Source: an archaeon
Lineage (GTDB): Archaea > Nanobdellota > Nanobdellia > Pacearchaeales > GW2011-AR1
Direction of reading: 5' to 3'
Assembly: GCA_027348755.1 (NCBI GenBank)
Contig: DAIEOU010000012.1
Location: 1 to 8,312 of the forward strand
Length of the DNA: 8,312 nt
A program made the position numbers and the translations under genes. The notes under the pieces are model-generated. The model saw only the letters and a list, made by a program, of their open reading frames with translations, was not told where the DNA came from and searched no databases. Shown piece by piece: positions 1 through 5,288 of the stretch (position 1 is the first letter of the stretch; each line of letters starts with the position of its first letter).

Positions 1-1282
1 TAGCCATAAAGTTTTCTTGCTCTCCAGGAAGCATACTGCTTACTCTCTGAAGCTGTGAAAGCATAGCGAGGTAATTTGTCTTATCCATGTTTTGTGTAAC
101 TCCCGATCTTTCACCTATCCAGCTTCCTGTTGCTATTGCGCTCTCTATTCTATGTGTGAACAAAGTTGATTTTGCTATTGTTTTTATTGAATAGAATTTC
201 TTCCTCTTGGATATCTTCTGCAATGAATATTGTATATCTCTAACAAGTATTCCCATGTTTACTCTGAAAAGATCAGCCATCAAGTCTCCTGAAAGTTTGA
301 CACGCTTGTTTGCATAATGGTCTTTATCTGTTCTTATGCTTTCATTTTCTCTTGATTTCAAGAATGTTCTTATAAGCCTGCTCAGAGTGTTTGCCTTCTC
401 AAGTCTGGTGTTCTTATCAGTTCCTATATGCGGAAGAAGGAATGAATCCATTCTTTGCTTAACTCTGTCAAGTATCTCTTTCTTAGTGCCTTGTATTCCA
501 GATTTCTCAGCAATATACATCATAGCATCTTCTGAGCTTTGTATATTTGCAAATTCGTATATGTTTACTATAAGGCAGTCATTTTCATGGCTTATTGCTT
601 TAGCAATATCAGCTTCTTTTGTCATTCCAAGCGCCTTAAGAACAACTATTGCAGGTATATTCTTCAACCTACTGAACGTAACCTCAAGAATCCCCTCACT
701 AGTCTCAGTTATAGTTGTAGGTATTCTATAAGCTCCTCTTTGTGAGAAAAGCCTAAGCATAAGTCCATTTCTACCCTCTTCTACGAAAGGCTGGTTAGAT
801 GCAAGATCCTCTGACATCACCATTACTCTTTCATTACCATTTATTATGAAGTATCCCCCAGGGTCAAGAGGGTCCATATACTGCTCTCTTAATTGTTCAC
901 GAGACATTCCATACGTGTTACATGCTGCGCTTCTTACTATGACTGGTATCCTACCTATTTCTACCTCTGAACTATCTGTCTGTCCTCCATATTTCACGTT
1001 GAGCTCTACATAAACTGGAGCGGAATATGTAAGGTTTCTAAGTCTAGCAACAGTAGGAGTTACAACGTTCGTGCTTCCATCGGCTTCAACTATATTTGGC
1101 TTTTCTATTCTTACTTTTCCAAGTTTTATCTCTATCTCTTCATTATCGAGAGTCTCGTTAAGCTCGTACACTATCTGCTGCATTTTGTTCTTTATGAAAT
1201 CATTGAAAGAAAGAACGTTAGACTCAACAAGAGAGTGTTGTTCAAGGTATTTCTTTATAAGAAGATTTTTCTGTCCGTTCAT
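1..1282 (-). CDS. rpoB'': DNA-directed RNA polymerase subunit B'' (N-terminal part, cut by window edge)
   Basis: This encodes the N-terminal 427 residues of the archaeal second-largest RNA polymerase subunit, which forms the protrusion and lobe and part of the DNA cleft. The frame is open from the ATG at 1282 to base 2, where the window cuts it. Recognisable blocks, by residue, are IGRIPVIVRS (109-118), DPGGYFIINGNERV (140-153), TDKDHYANKRVKLSGDLMAD (318-337) and TGSWIGERSGVTQNMDKTNY (385-404), all typical of archaeal/eukaryal B subunits. The start overlaps the rpoH stop in an ATGA (1279-1282), so translation is probably coupled to rpoH and the two share a transcript. The order rpoH-rpoB'' is the usual archaeal one. 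The window does not show whether the gene is split into B'' and B' or continues as one long B subunit, so the symbol is provisional. Family identity is very secure. Confidence 0.96.
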   Translation of the reverse strand, partial: MNGQKNLLIKKYLEQHSLVESNVLSFNDFIKNKMQQIVYELNETLDNEEIEIKLGKVRIEKPNIVEADGSTNVVTPTVARLRNLTYSAPVYVELNVKYGGQTDSSEVEIGRIPVIVRSAACNTYGMSREQLREQYMDPLDPGGYFIINGNERVMVMSEDLASNQPFVEEGRNGLMLRLFSQRGAYRIPTTITETSEGILEVTFSRLKNIPAIVVLKALGMTKEADIAKAISHENDCLIVNIYEFANIQSSEDAMMYIAEKSGIQGTKKEILDRVKQRMDSFLLPHIGTDKNTRLEKANTLSRLIRTFLKSRENESIRTDKDHYANKRVKLSGDLMADLFRVNMGILVRDIQYSLQKISKRKKFYSIKTIAKSTLFTHRIESAIATGSWIGERSGVTQNMDKTNYLAMLSQLQRVSSMLPGEQENFMA

Positions 1283-1521
1283 ACTACCACTCTGTAATAT
1301 GGATATATTACGTCTCCGTCTTTCCTTTCTATTTTGATTACATCCCCCGCTTGAAGTTCTTGAGGCAATCCAGGGTCATTCTTTCGTATTTTTGGAAGTT
1401 GAGACAAAGAAATATTATACTTTGAAAGTAACTCGGTCACCTCGTTAGGCTTCAGTTTTGTGTGTTTTGGCTGTAGGATATGCATTTGAAGGTATGAAAT
1501 ATTAATTATTTGGCGGAACAT
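1279..1521 (-). CDS. rpoH: DNA-directed RNA polymerase subunit H (Rpb5-like)
   Basis: This is the small RNA polymerase subunit homologous to the C-terminal domain of eukaryotic Rpb5, which sits on the jaw of the enzyme. The 80-residue product has the family pattern: HILQPKH (14-20), LLSKYNISLSQLPKIRKNDP (32-51), GDVIKIERK (59-67) and a C-terminal YYRVVV. The usual length is about 75-85. It overlaps rpoB'' by four bases (ATGA), marking a two-gene operon. Start choice: ATG 1521 is centred about 26 bases downstream of a TATA-like TTTAAA (1542-1549), matching the leaderless spacing of the other genes here. ATG 1485 (MHILQPKH) would give a 68-residue protein that still holds the whole conserved domain, so the 12-residue N-terminal extension is less certain than the rest. 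Confidence 0.94.
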   Translation of the reverse strand: MFRQIINISYLQMHILQPKHTKLKPNEVTELLSKYNISLSQLPKIRKNDPGLPQELQAGDVIKIERKDGDVIYPYYRVVV

Positions 1522-1541
1522 CTAAGCTTATAAAACTGCCC

Positions 1542-1549
1542 TTTTAAAT
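1542..1549 (-). promoter_or_regulatory. Proximal TATA-like element for rpoH
   Basis: The minus strand reads CATTTAAAAGG with an A-rich GAAAC just upstream, a plausible BRE. Its centre is about 26 bases from ATG 1521, predicting a leaderless rpoH mRNA. Competing TATA-like sites at 1577-1587 (stronger) and 1528-1535 make the exact start point uncertain. Confidence 0.45.
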
Positions 1550-1576
1550 GTTTCTATCTTTATTTATGCAAAGAGG

Positions 1577-1593
1577 TTTTATATAAATTTTTC
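1577..1593 (-). promoter_or_regulatory. Distal BRE/TATA element upstream of rpoH-rpoB''
   Basis: The minus strand reads GGAAAAATTTATATAAAA, an A-rich BRE followed by the best TATA-box match in this intergenic stretch. A start about 26 bases on (near 1556) would give rpoH a leader of roughly 35 nt. It may be the main promoter of the polymerase operon, or one of two. Confidence 0.5.
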
Positions 1594-1627
1594 CGTCCTG
1601 TACTCTATAAATAAAATGCAGGCTTAA

Positions 1628-1702
1628 TGGCCCCGACGGGATTTGAACCCGCGGCACCTGGATTAAAAGTCCAGTACTCTAACCGGGCTGAGCTACGGGG
1701 CC
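1628..1702 (-). tRNA. tRNA-Lys (anticodon UUU)
   Basis: The minus strand folds into a complete 75-nt cloverleaf. The acceptor stem is GGCCCCG (1702-1696) with CGGGGCC (1635-1629) and discriminator A at 1628. The D stem is GCTC/GAGT, the anticodon stem CTGGA/TCCAG, and the T stem GCGGG/CCCGT around TTCAAAT. The seven-base anticodon loop CTTTTAA places TTT at 34-36, so it decodes AAA/AAG lysine codons. There is no intron and no encoded CCA, which must be added after transcription. The downstream minus strand becomes T-rich (about 1617-1607) and may end the transcript. It lies between the 126-residue gene and rpoH on the same strand. Confidence 0.98.
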
Positions 1703-1724
1703 GTAATTGTTTTAACGCGCGAGC

Positions 1725-1734
1725 TTTTTTAAAC
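1725..1734 (-). promoter_or_regulatory. TATA element of tRNA-Lys
   Basis: The minus strand reads GGTTTAAAAAAG, centred about 26 bases before the mature tRNA 5' end at 1702. It overlaps the final lysine/valine codons and TAA stop (1731-1729) of the upstream gene, so the tRNA promoter is built into that gene's end. Confidence 0.6.
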
Positions 1735-2109
1735 CTTTTTTAAGCTACTTATTACCTCTTTTCCTGTTCCATACCAATAAAGTGTCTTTTCTTTTTGGGG
1801 ACCGTCTCCATTTGGATTTGAAGGCTCGTATATTCTCATTTCAGTTTCTTCTATTTTTACTTCTATATATCCTTCTTTTGCCCTTCTATCTTCTATCTTT
1901 TTCAAATGTGAAAATGCAAATCTTGCTGGTCTCGTTCCCACAGGTAATATCTCAAGAACGTTGTTGCTTAATATATCTGCTATAAATGCAGGAGGATTTT
2001 CCTTTCCAAGATACTCGCTGTTTTTCTCAAGCAGAGAGCAGAGATCATTTATTATTTTTCTCTCTTCCGGGCTCATATTTCTTGTATATAGATATTTGTA
2101 TTTACTCAT
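1729..2109 (-). CDS. Hypothetical protein, 126 residues, function not recognised
   Basis: I do not recognise this family. The product is a soluble, charged, mixed alpha/beta protein with no signal peptide or membrane segment. The N-terminal half is probably helical (SPEERKIINDLCSLLEKN, 13-30). A central segment carries LPVGTRPARFAF (55-66), then a charged stretch with an alternating, beta-like run YIEVKIEETEMRIYEP (81-96). A Gly/Pro/Asn loop (97-105) precedes the C-terminal LYWYGTGKEV (110-119). Only one cysteine (24) is present, so a metal-binding ribbon is unlikely. Start choice: ATG 2109 lies 26 bases from the centre of a TATA element; an upstream TTG at 2121 would add four residues but fits worse. 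It lies 38 bases after nrdR on the same strand, but its own promoter argues against a strict operon. Confidence 0.8.
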   Translation of the reverse strand: MSKYKYLYTRNMSPEERKIINDLCSLLEKNSEYLGKENPPAFIADILSNNVLEILPVGTRPARFAFSHLKKIEDRRAKEGYIEVKIEETEMRIYEPSNPNGDGPQKEKTLYWYGTGKEVISSLKKV

Positions 2110-2130
2110 TTTATATCTCAATAAAGATGG

Positions 2131-2140
2131 TTTTTAAATT
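2131..2140 (-). promoter_or_regulatory. TATA element of the 126-residue gene
   Basis: The minus strand reads AATTTAAAAACC. Its centre (about 2135) is 26 bases from ATG 2109, predicting a leaderless transcript. It starts only about 8 bases after the nrdR stop. Confidence 0.6.
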
Positions 2141-2147
2141 AGTAGTT

Positions 2148-2600
2148 TTATTTGCTTTTGCTTCCAAGTTCTTTTATCTCTTTCTTAAAATCATCTACAT
2201 CTCTGAATTCTTTATACACTGAAGCGAATCTTATGTATGCAACATTATCTATCTTCTTAAGCTCTTTAGAAACAAGCTCGCCTATTGAAGTAGATTTAAC
2301 TTCCTTTAGTCCTTTCTTTCTTATCTTTTCCTCAACTGATCTTATTATCGACTCTACTTGCTCTGAAGAAACTGGTCTTTTCTCACATGCACGAACTATT
2401 CCCTTACGCATCTTTTCATAGTCGAAATTTTCTCTTCTTCCATCTTTTTTAACAACCTTAAGATCCACTTTCTCGACGCTTTCTATTGTGTTGAATCTCC
2501 TTTTACACTCGAGACACTCCCTTCTCCTTCTGGTTATTCCTTCGCTGTCTCTTTTATCGACCACTTTAGTTTCATTATGCATACAATATGGGCAGTGCAT
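2148..2600 (-). CDS. nrdR: NrdR-type transcriptional repressor of ribonucleotide reductase genes
   Basis: The 150-residue product has the full NrdR architecture. An N-terminal zinc ribbon has ligands C3, C6, C29 and C32 (MHCPYC ... RRRRECLECKRRF). It is followed by an ATP-cone from about residue 47 (VVKKDGRRENFDYEKMRKGI, 49-68; RACEKRPVS, 70-78) to the C-terminal VAYIRFASVYKEFRDVDDF. In bacteria NrdR binds ATP/dATP through the cone and represses nrd operons by binding paired AT-rich boxes. The family is near-universal in bacteria and, as far as I know, patchy in archaea. The loop between the Cys pairs is about two residues shorter than in common bacterial forms. Start choice: ATG 2600 gives the canonical MxCPYC beginning and lies about 25 bases from the TATA element; GTG 2606 would add two residues. 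No ribonucleotide reductase gene is in the window. Confidence 0.95.
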   Translation of the reverse strand: MHCPYCMHNETKVVDKRDSEGITRRRRECLECKRRFNTIESVEKVDLKVVKKDGRRENFDYEKMRKGIVRACEKRPVSSEQVESIIRSVEEKIRKKGLKEVKSTSIGELVSKELKKIDNVAYIRFASVYKEFRDVDDFKKEIKELGSKSK

Positions 2601-2620
2601 AAACACCCCAAGCTGTTGTG

Positions 2621-2630
2621 GTATATATTG
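2621..2630 (-). promoter_or_regulatory. TATA element of nrdR, one arm of an inverted CAATATATAC pair
   Basis: The minus strand reads CGGAAAACAATATATACCAC: an A-rich BRE and a TATA core centred about 25 bases from ATG 2600. The same 10-mer occurs on the plus strand at 2665-2674 in front of the divergent gene, so this may also be a regulator-binding site. Confidence 0.6.
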
Positions 2631-2664
2631 TTTTCCGATATATACCTCTCATTATGATAGTAAC

Positions 2665-2674
2665 CAATATATAC
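2665..2674 (+). promoter_or_regulatory. TATA element of the 74-residue gene, second arm of the inverted pair
   Basis: CAATATATAC is centred about 25 bases before ATG 2695 and is an exact inverted copy of the nrdR TATA element. A related GATATATAC lies between them at 2637-2645. Shared sequence suggests common control, possibly by NrdR. Confidence 0.55.
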
Positions 2675-2694
2675 ACCAATTACTTGGAGAATAC

Positions 2695-2919
2695 ATGCCA
2701 GGGTTCAAAAGGCACCAGGATGTTATTCTAAAAACGGAGCCTAATCAGGAGTATGTTGAATATAACGAAGAGCACGAGGGTTTTCCAATAACTGCAGGCA
2801 TGAAGGGACGTGTAAACCTTATAATGCCTAATGGACAGTATCATGTTGAGATATTTAATGAAAAGAAAGAGATAGTTGCATACGCACTTATGTATGAAGA
2901 AGAGCTAGATGCTGATTAA
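2695..2919 (+). CDS. Small conserved-looking protein, possibly SH3-like beta barrel (74 residues)
   Basis: This is an acidic cytosolic 74-residue protein. From residue 31 the pattern PITAGMKGRVNLIMPNGQYH continues into VEIFNEKKEIVAYALMYEEEL. It shows regular short beta strands separated by glycine turns. This layout (G-x-x-G-x-V, then GxYxVE, then a strand and ExL) recalls DUF4926-type and other SH3-like barrels; that is a pattern resemblance only and no function follows. Start choice: the frame stays open upstream to 2488, but that part is antisense to nrdR. ATG 2695 has a TATA element 25 bases before it and also a Shine-Dalgarno-like GGAG (2686-2689). It diverges from nrdR and converges on the secreted-protein gene, with stops 5 bases apart. 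Confidence 0.8.
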   Translation: MPGFKRHQDVILKTEPNQEYVEYNEEHEGFPITAGMKGRVNLIMPNGQYHVEIFNEKKEIVAYALMYEEELDAD

Positions 2920-2924
2920 TTTAT

Positions 2925-3944
2925 TTAAGCACTTGCGTTAAGAGTAACGTTTGCTGTAACGCTTACATTCGCGTTTACATCTGCGCTCGCGTTATCGCTC
3001 ACATTTGTACTTGTGCTATCATTTACAGAAACGCTTGAATTTTCGCTAACTGAGACATTAGCTGAAGAGTTAGACTCAGAAGATCCTATCGAATTGTCTA
3101 TAGCTGTCTGGTTTGCATTATCCTCACTTGCAAGGAAAGACCACCAAGGCTTGTTCACGGAAAGAACTACACCATCTGTTGAATCAACTTGTGCTTGAAC
3201 ATTCATGAATACAGGTATAAATCCTAAAAGTCTTGCCCGCTTTTCAGTCTGAAGAACATATGCTGCCTTTGTTTCATTACCTGAACCGACCTGCTTGAGC
3301 TCTACAGAGCAGTTTCCATAACATCTAGCTTGAAGTCTCTCAAGGGCGACCTTTGCAGCCACATTAGGCATAACTCTTATATCTGCAAATCTTCCATTAG
3401 ACAATATTGCTCTCAAATCCTGGCCTAGAGTTCCATTACCTATGTCTCCTGCAGTTAAATTGAGTCCAGTCCGTGCATTTATCCCTTCAGCTATTATCTC
3501 TTTCTGCTGATCACTAAGGTTTATCATTACAGTTTGATTTCCTACTCTCCATTCTCCGTCCTGTTCCCTCAATTTTTCTCTAAACTGATTCATCATCTCT
3601 TGCCTTGCCTCTATCATTGCGCTTATGTTTTCCCTTATGTCTTGAGTCTCATTTCTGAACTGTTCCCTTTCTTGTATAAACTGCTCAGTCTGGTTTCTTA
3701 TCTGCTGTCTGTCTTCTGCAACCTGCTGTCTCATGTCCTGAACTTGCTGTCTCAAATCTCCAGGAGAAGCTAATCCAACTCCAGCAGAAACTCCTGCGGA
3801 AGCTTGTGAATCTCCAGAGTCACTTGAAGTCGAAACTGAAGCGTTTGCAGATGCAGATGCACCATCATCAGCAAGAACTGAAACTGCAAGTATGTTCAAA
3901 ACTATAATTGCAGCAAAAAAAATCGCGAGCTCTTTTTTCATCAT
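2925..3944 (-). CDS. Secreted coiled-coil protein with Asn/Ser-rich, heavily sequon-bearing C-terminus
   Basis: This 339-residue protein is predicted to be exported. It has a classical signal peptide: MMKKE, hydrophobic core about 7-23, and likely cleavage after VLA (residue 25). Next come an Ala/Ser/Asp-rich linker (26-58), a Gln/Arg/Glu-rich coiled coil (about 64-128), and a folded domain (about 135-273) with C208/C212 that could form a disulfide and a KPWWSFLASE motif (265-274). The tail (275-339) is made almost only of Asn, Ser, Ala, Val, Asp and Thr. I count 20 NxS/T sequons, 10 of them in this tail, consistent with dense N-glycosylation outside the cell. No C-terminal membrane anchor is visible. 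The KPWW-type domain resembles secreted proteins I recall from DPANN archaea, but I cannot name a function. ATG 3944 and ATG 3941 both fit the TATA element. Confidence 0.88.
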   Translation of the reverse strand: MMKKELAIFFAAIIVLNILAVSVLADDGASASANASVSTSSDSGDSQASAGVSAGVGLASPGDLRQQVQDMRQQVAEDRQQIRNQTEQFIQEREQFRNETQDIRENISAMIEARQEMMNQFREKLREQDGEWRVGNQTVMINLSDQQKEIIAEGINARTGLNLTAGDIGNGTLGQDLRAILSNGRFADIRVMPNVAAKVALERLQARCYGNCSVELKQVGSGNETKAAYVLQTEKRARLLGFIPVFMNVQAQVDSTDGVVLSVNKPWWSFLASEDNANQTAIDNSIGSSESNSSANVSVSENSSVSVNDSTSTNVSDNASADVNANVSVTANVTLNASA

Positions 3945-3961
3945 AGTAATTATTATATGGA

Positions 3962-3972
3962 TTATTTAAATA
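3962..3972 (-). promoter_or_regulatory. TATA element of the secreted-protein gene
   Basis: The minus strand reads AATATTTAAATAAT, centred at about 3967, 24-26 bases from the tandem ATGs at 3944 and 3941. It predicts a leaderless or nearly leaderless mRNA. Confidence 0.55.
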
Positions 3973-3981
3973 TTTTGTATA

Positions 3982-4047
3982 TTAACCATTCACTGCCTTG
4001 TTCAATTTTCTCTTGCGCCTCATCTTTCTTAATATCTTTCTTGCCAT
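3982..4047 (-). CDS. Possible 21-residue very basic micropeptide
   Basis: A short frame in the gap between the cysteine desulfurase and the secreted-protein gene encodes MARKILRKMRRKRKLNKAVN plus a final G, then TAA. Ten of 21 residues are Lys/Arg. An in-frame ATG at 4056 would give 24 residues. ATG 4047 lies 26 bases from the centre of a TATA-like TTTAAA (4069-4077), the same spacing as the longer genes here. Size, charge and the RKMRRKRK core recall ribosomal protein eL41 (about 25 residues, almost all Arg/Lys), but eL41 usually has Trp and even more Arg, so this is only a suggestion. AT-rich DNA can produce such frames by chance, hence the low confidence. Confidence 0.3.
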   Translation of the reverse strand: MARKILRKMRRKRKLNKAVNG

Positions 4048-4068
4048 ATCCTTCATAGATAAAATCGA

Positions 4069-4077
4069 TTTTTAAAT
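4069..4077 (-). promoter_or_regulatory. TATA-like element upstream of the micropeptide frame
   Basis: The minus strand reads GATTTAAAAATCG, 26 bases (centre) from ATG 4047 and just after the cysteine desulfurase stop. It partly overlaps a 12-bp palindrome, AAAATCGATTTT (4061-4072). No other start lies at the right distance. Confidence 0.3.
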
Positions 4078-4088
4078 CTATGCAAAAT

Positions 4089-5204
4089 CTATGAGTGCAT
4101 TCTGATAAACTTAGATATGTTCCTAATAACGTAATCAACATCTTTTCTATTTATTTCTTCGCTGAACACAAATCTTACGCTTCCTTTTGACTCAATTTCA
4201 TTCAATCCAAGAGATTTTAGTATCCTTTTCTCTTCTTTGTTAGTTTCGCATGCGCTACCTCTTGAGCACATTATCCCCTTTGAAGAGAGATAAGCTACAA
4301 GAGAGTCGCCGTCTATTCCATTAAATGTAACATGTGCATGAGAATAAACTGTATTTTTGTCAGACCCATTCCATTTTCCTCCTATTTTTTCAACCTTGTT
4401 TATGAAATAATCTCTTATTTCTTTTATTGTGCGTTCATTTTTATTCATATATTTTAGAGATGCAGCCATAGCAAATCCTGCCGCTCCTGGAACATTCTCG
4501 GTTCCGCTTCTCATTCCTTTTTGCTGTTTTCCTCCATACATTATAGGTTCAACTGGAGTTCCTTCTTTTATGAAAATAAATCCGACTCCGTTAGGTCCTC
4601 CAACTTTATGTCCTCCAGCTGAGAGAAGAGAGATATTCATCTTTTTCACATCTATTTTGATTCTGCCATAACTTTGAACCGCATCTGTGTGGAAAATTGC
4701 CCCTTTCTTAAGGCATATTCCGCCTATTCTTTCTATATCTTGTATAGCTCCAGTTTCTCCATTCACATGTATTATAGATACTATTGCAGTATTCCTGTCT
4801 ATTTCATTCTCAAGAGCATTTATGTTAACAAGCCCATTTTTATCAACGGGTATTATCTTAACTTCATACCCTTCGTCTTTAAGATGCATTGCTGCTTCAT
4901 AAACTGAAGAATGTTCTATACTGCTTATTATTATCTTTTTTCTTCCACTAGCTCTTGCAGCTCCTATAATAGCTAGATTATTTGATTCAGTCCCTCCAGA
5001 TGTGATTATTATTTCCCAAGGCTTTGCATTTATTAATGAAGCCAAGGAGGCCTTGGCCTTCTCAAATTCTTTTTTTGCAGCCTCCCCTATTGAATGGGCT
5101 GATGATGGGTTTCCATAAAATTTAATCATTTTCTCATAGACATTCTTAGCAACTTTATCAGGTATTTTAGTAGAAGCCGCGTTATCAAGATATATTATCT
5201 TCAT
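4089..5204 (-). CDS. Cysteine desulfurase, NifS/IscS type
   Basis: This is a PLP enzyme (class V aminotransferase fold) that takes sulfur from L-cysteine, forming a cysteine persulfide and alanine. It supplies sulfur for Fe-S clusters, tRNA thiolation or cofactors. The 371-residue product has all landmarks: YLDNAAST (5-12), SGGTESNN (69-76) for PLP phosphate, H98, D174 and Q177, the PLP lysine K200 in SAGGHKVGGP, the MRSGTENVPGAAGFAMA block (231-247), and the catalytic C319 in SRGSACE with the downstream VRF (343-345). A second cysteine, C313, is close to the active-site loop. The length is typical of group I NifS/IscS. The gene has its own TATA promoter and diverges from lemA. No iscU/sufBC scaffold or thiolation enzyme is adjacent, so the acceptor is unknown and I leave the symbol blank between nifS and iscS. 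Confidence 0.95.
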   Translation of the reverse strand: MKIIYLDNAASTKIPDKVAKNVYEKMIKFYGNPSSAHSIGEAAKKEFEKAKASLASLINAKPWEIIITSGGTESNNLAIIGAARASGRKKIIISSIEHSSVYEAAMHLKDEGYEVKIIPVDKNGLVNINALENEIDRNTAIVSIIHVNGETGAIQDIERIGGICLKKGAIFHTDAVQSYGRIKIDVKKMNISLLSAGGHKVGGPNGVGFIFIKEGTPVEPIMYGGKQQKGMRSGTENVPGAAGFAMAASLKYMNKNERTIKEIRDYFINKVEKIGGKWNGSDKNTVYSHAHVTFNGIDGDSLVAYLSSKGIMCSRGSACETNKEEKRILKSLGLNEIESKGSVRFVFSEEINRKDVDYVIRNISKFIRMHS

Positions 5205-5225
5205 TTTATACTCAATACATTGACG

Positions 5226-5235
5226 TTTTTATAGA
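5226..5235 (-). promoter_or_regulatory. TATA element of the cysteine desulfurase gene
   Basis: The minus strand reads TCTATAAAAACG with its centre (about 5230) 26 bases from ATG 5204, predicting a leaderless mRNA. It sits in an 84-bp divergent promoter region shared with lemA. Confidence 0.6.
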
Positions 5236-5258
5236 TACTCCTAGGTGTTATTCACAAG

Positions 5259-5268
5259 TTATTTAAAC
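5259..5268 (+). promoter_or_regulatory. TATA element of lemA
   Basis: TTATTTAAAC is centred about 25 bases before ATG 5289. An out-of-frame ATG at 5281 would fall before the predicted transcript start, so it should not interfere. This supports a leaderless lemA mRNA. Confidence 0.6.
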
Positions 5269-5288
5269 AATCTTATTCCCATGTTATT

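Noticed and set aside
336..731. Plus-strand open frame of 131 codons, and another at 1071-1337
   Set aside because: Both lie antisense to rpoB'', whose conserved RNA polymerase motifs span the region. The translated products are Ser/Phe/Leu-rich shadows with no recognisable domain.
1782..2421. Plus-strand frames opposite the 126-residue gene and nrdR
   Set aside because: The minus strand encodes a complete NrdR and a protein with a well-placed promoter. The plus frames are hydrophobic shadow translations.
2488..2694. N-terminal extension of the 74-residue gene to an ATG at 2488
   Set aside because: It would overlap nrdR and both divergent promoters, and its composition is shadow-like. ATG 2695 has a TATA element at the right distance.
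3013..3198. Direct repeats in the Asn/Ser-rich tail region as a CRISPR or tandem array
   Set aside because: The repetitiveness comes from the low-complexity coding sequence. There are no fixed-length repeats with unique spacers.
4061..4072. 12-bp palindrome AAAATCGATTTT as an operator or terminator
   Set aside because: It is short, very AT-rich and has no loop or T-tract typical of a terminator. Chance is likely in DNA of this composition.
4429..4907. Plus-strand frames within the cysteine desulfurase gene
   Set aside because: They are antisense to conserved PLP-enzyme motifs, including the lysine and substrate-binding blocks.
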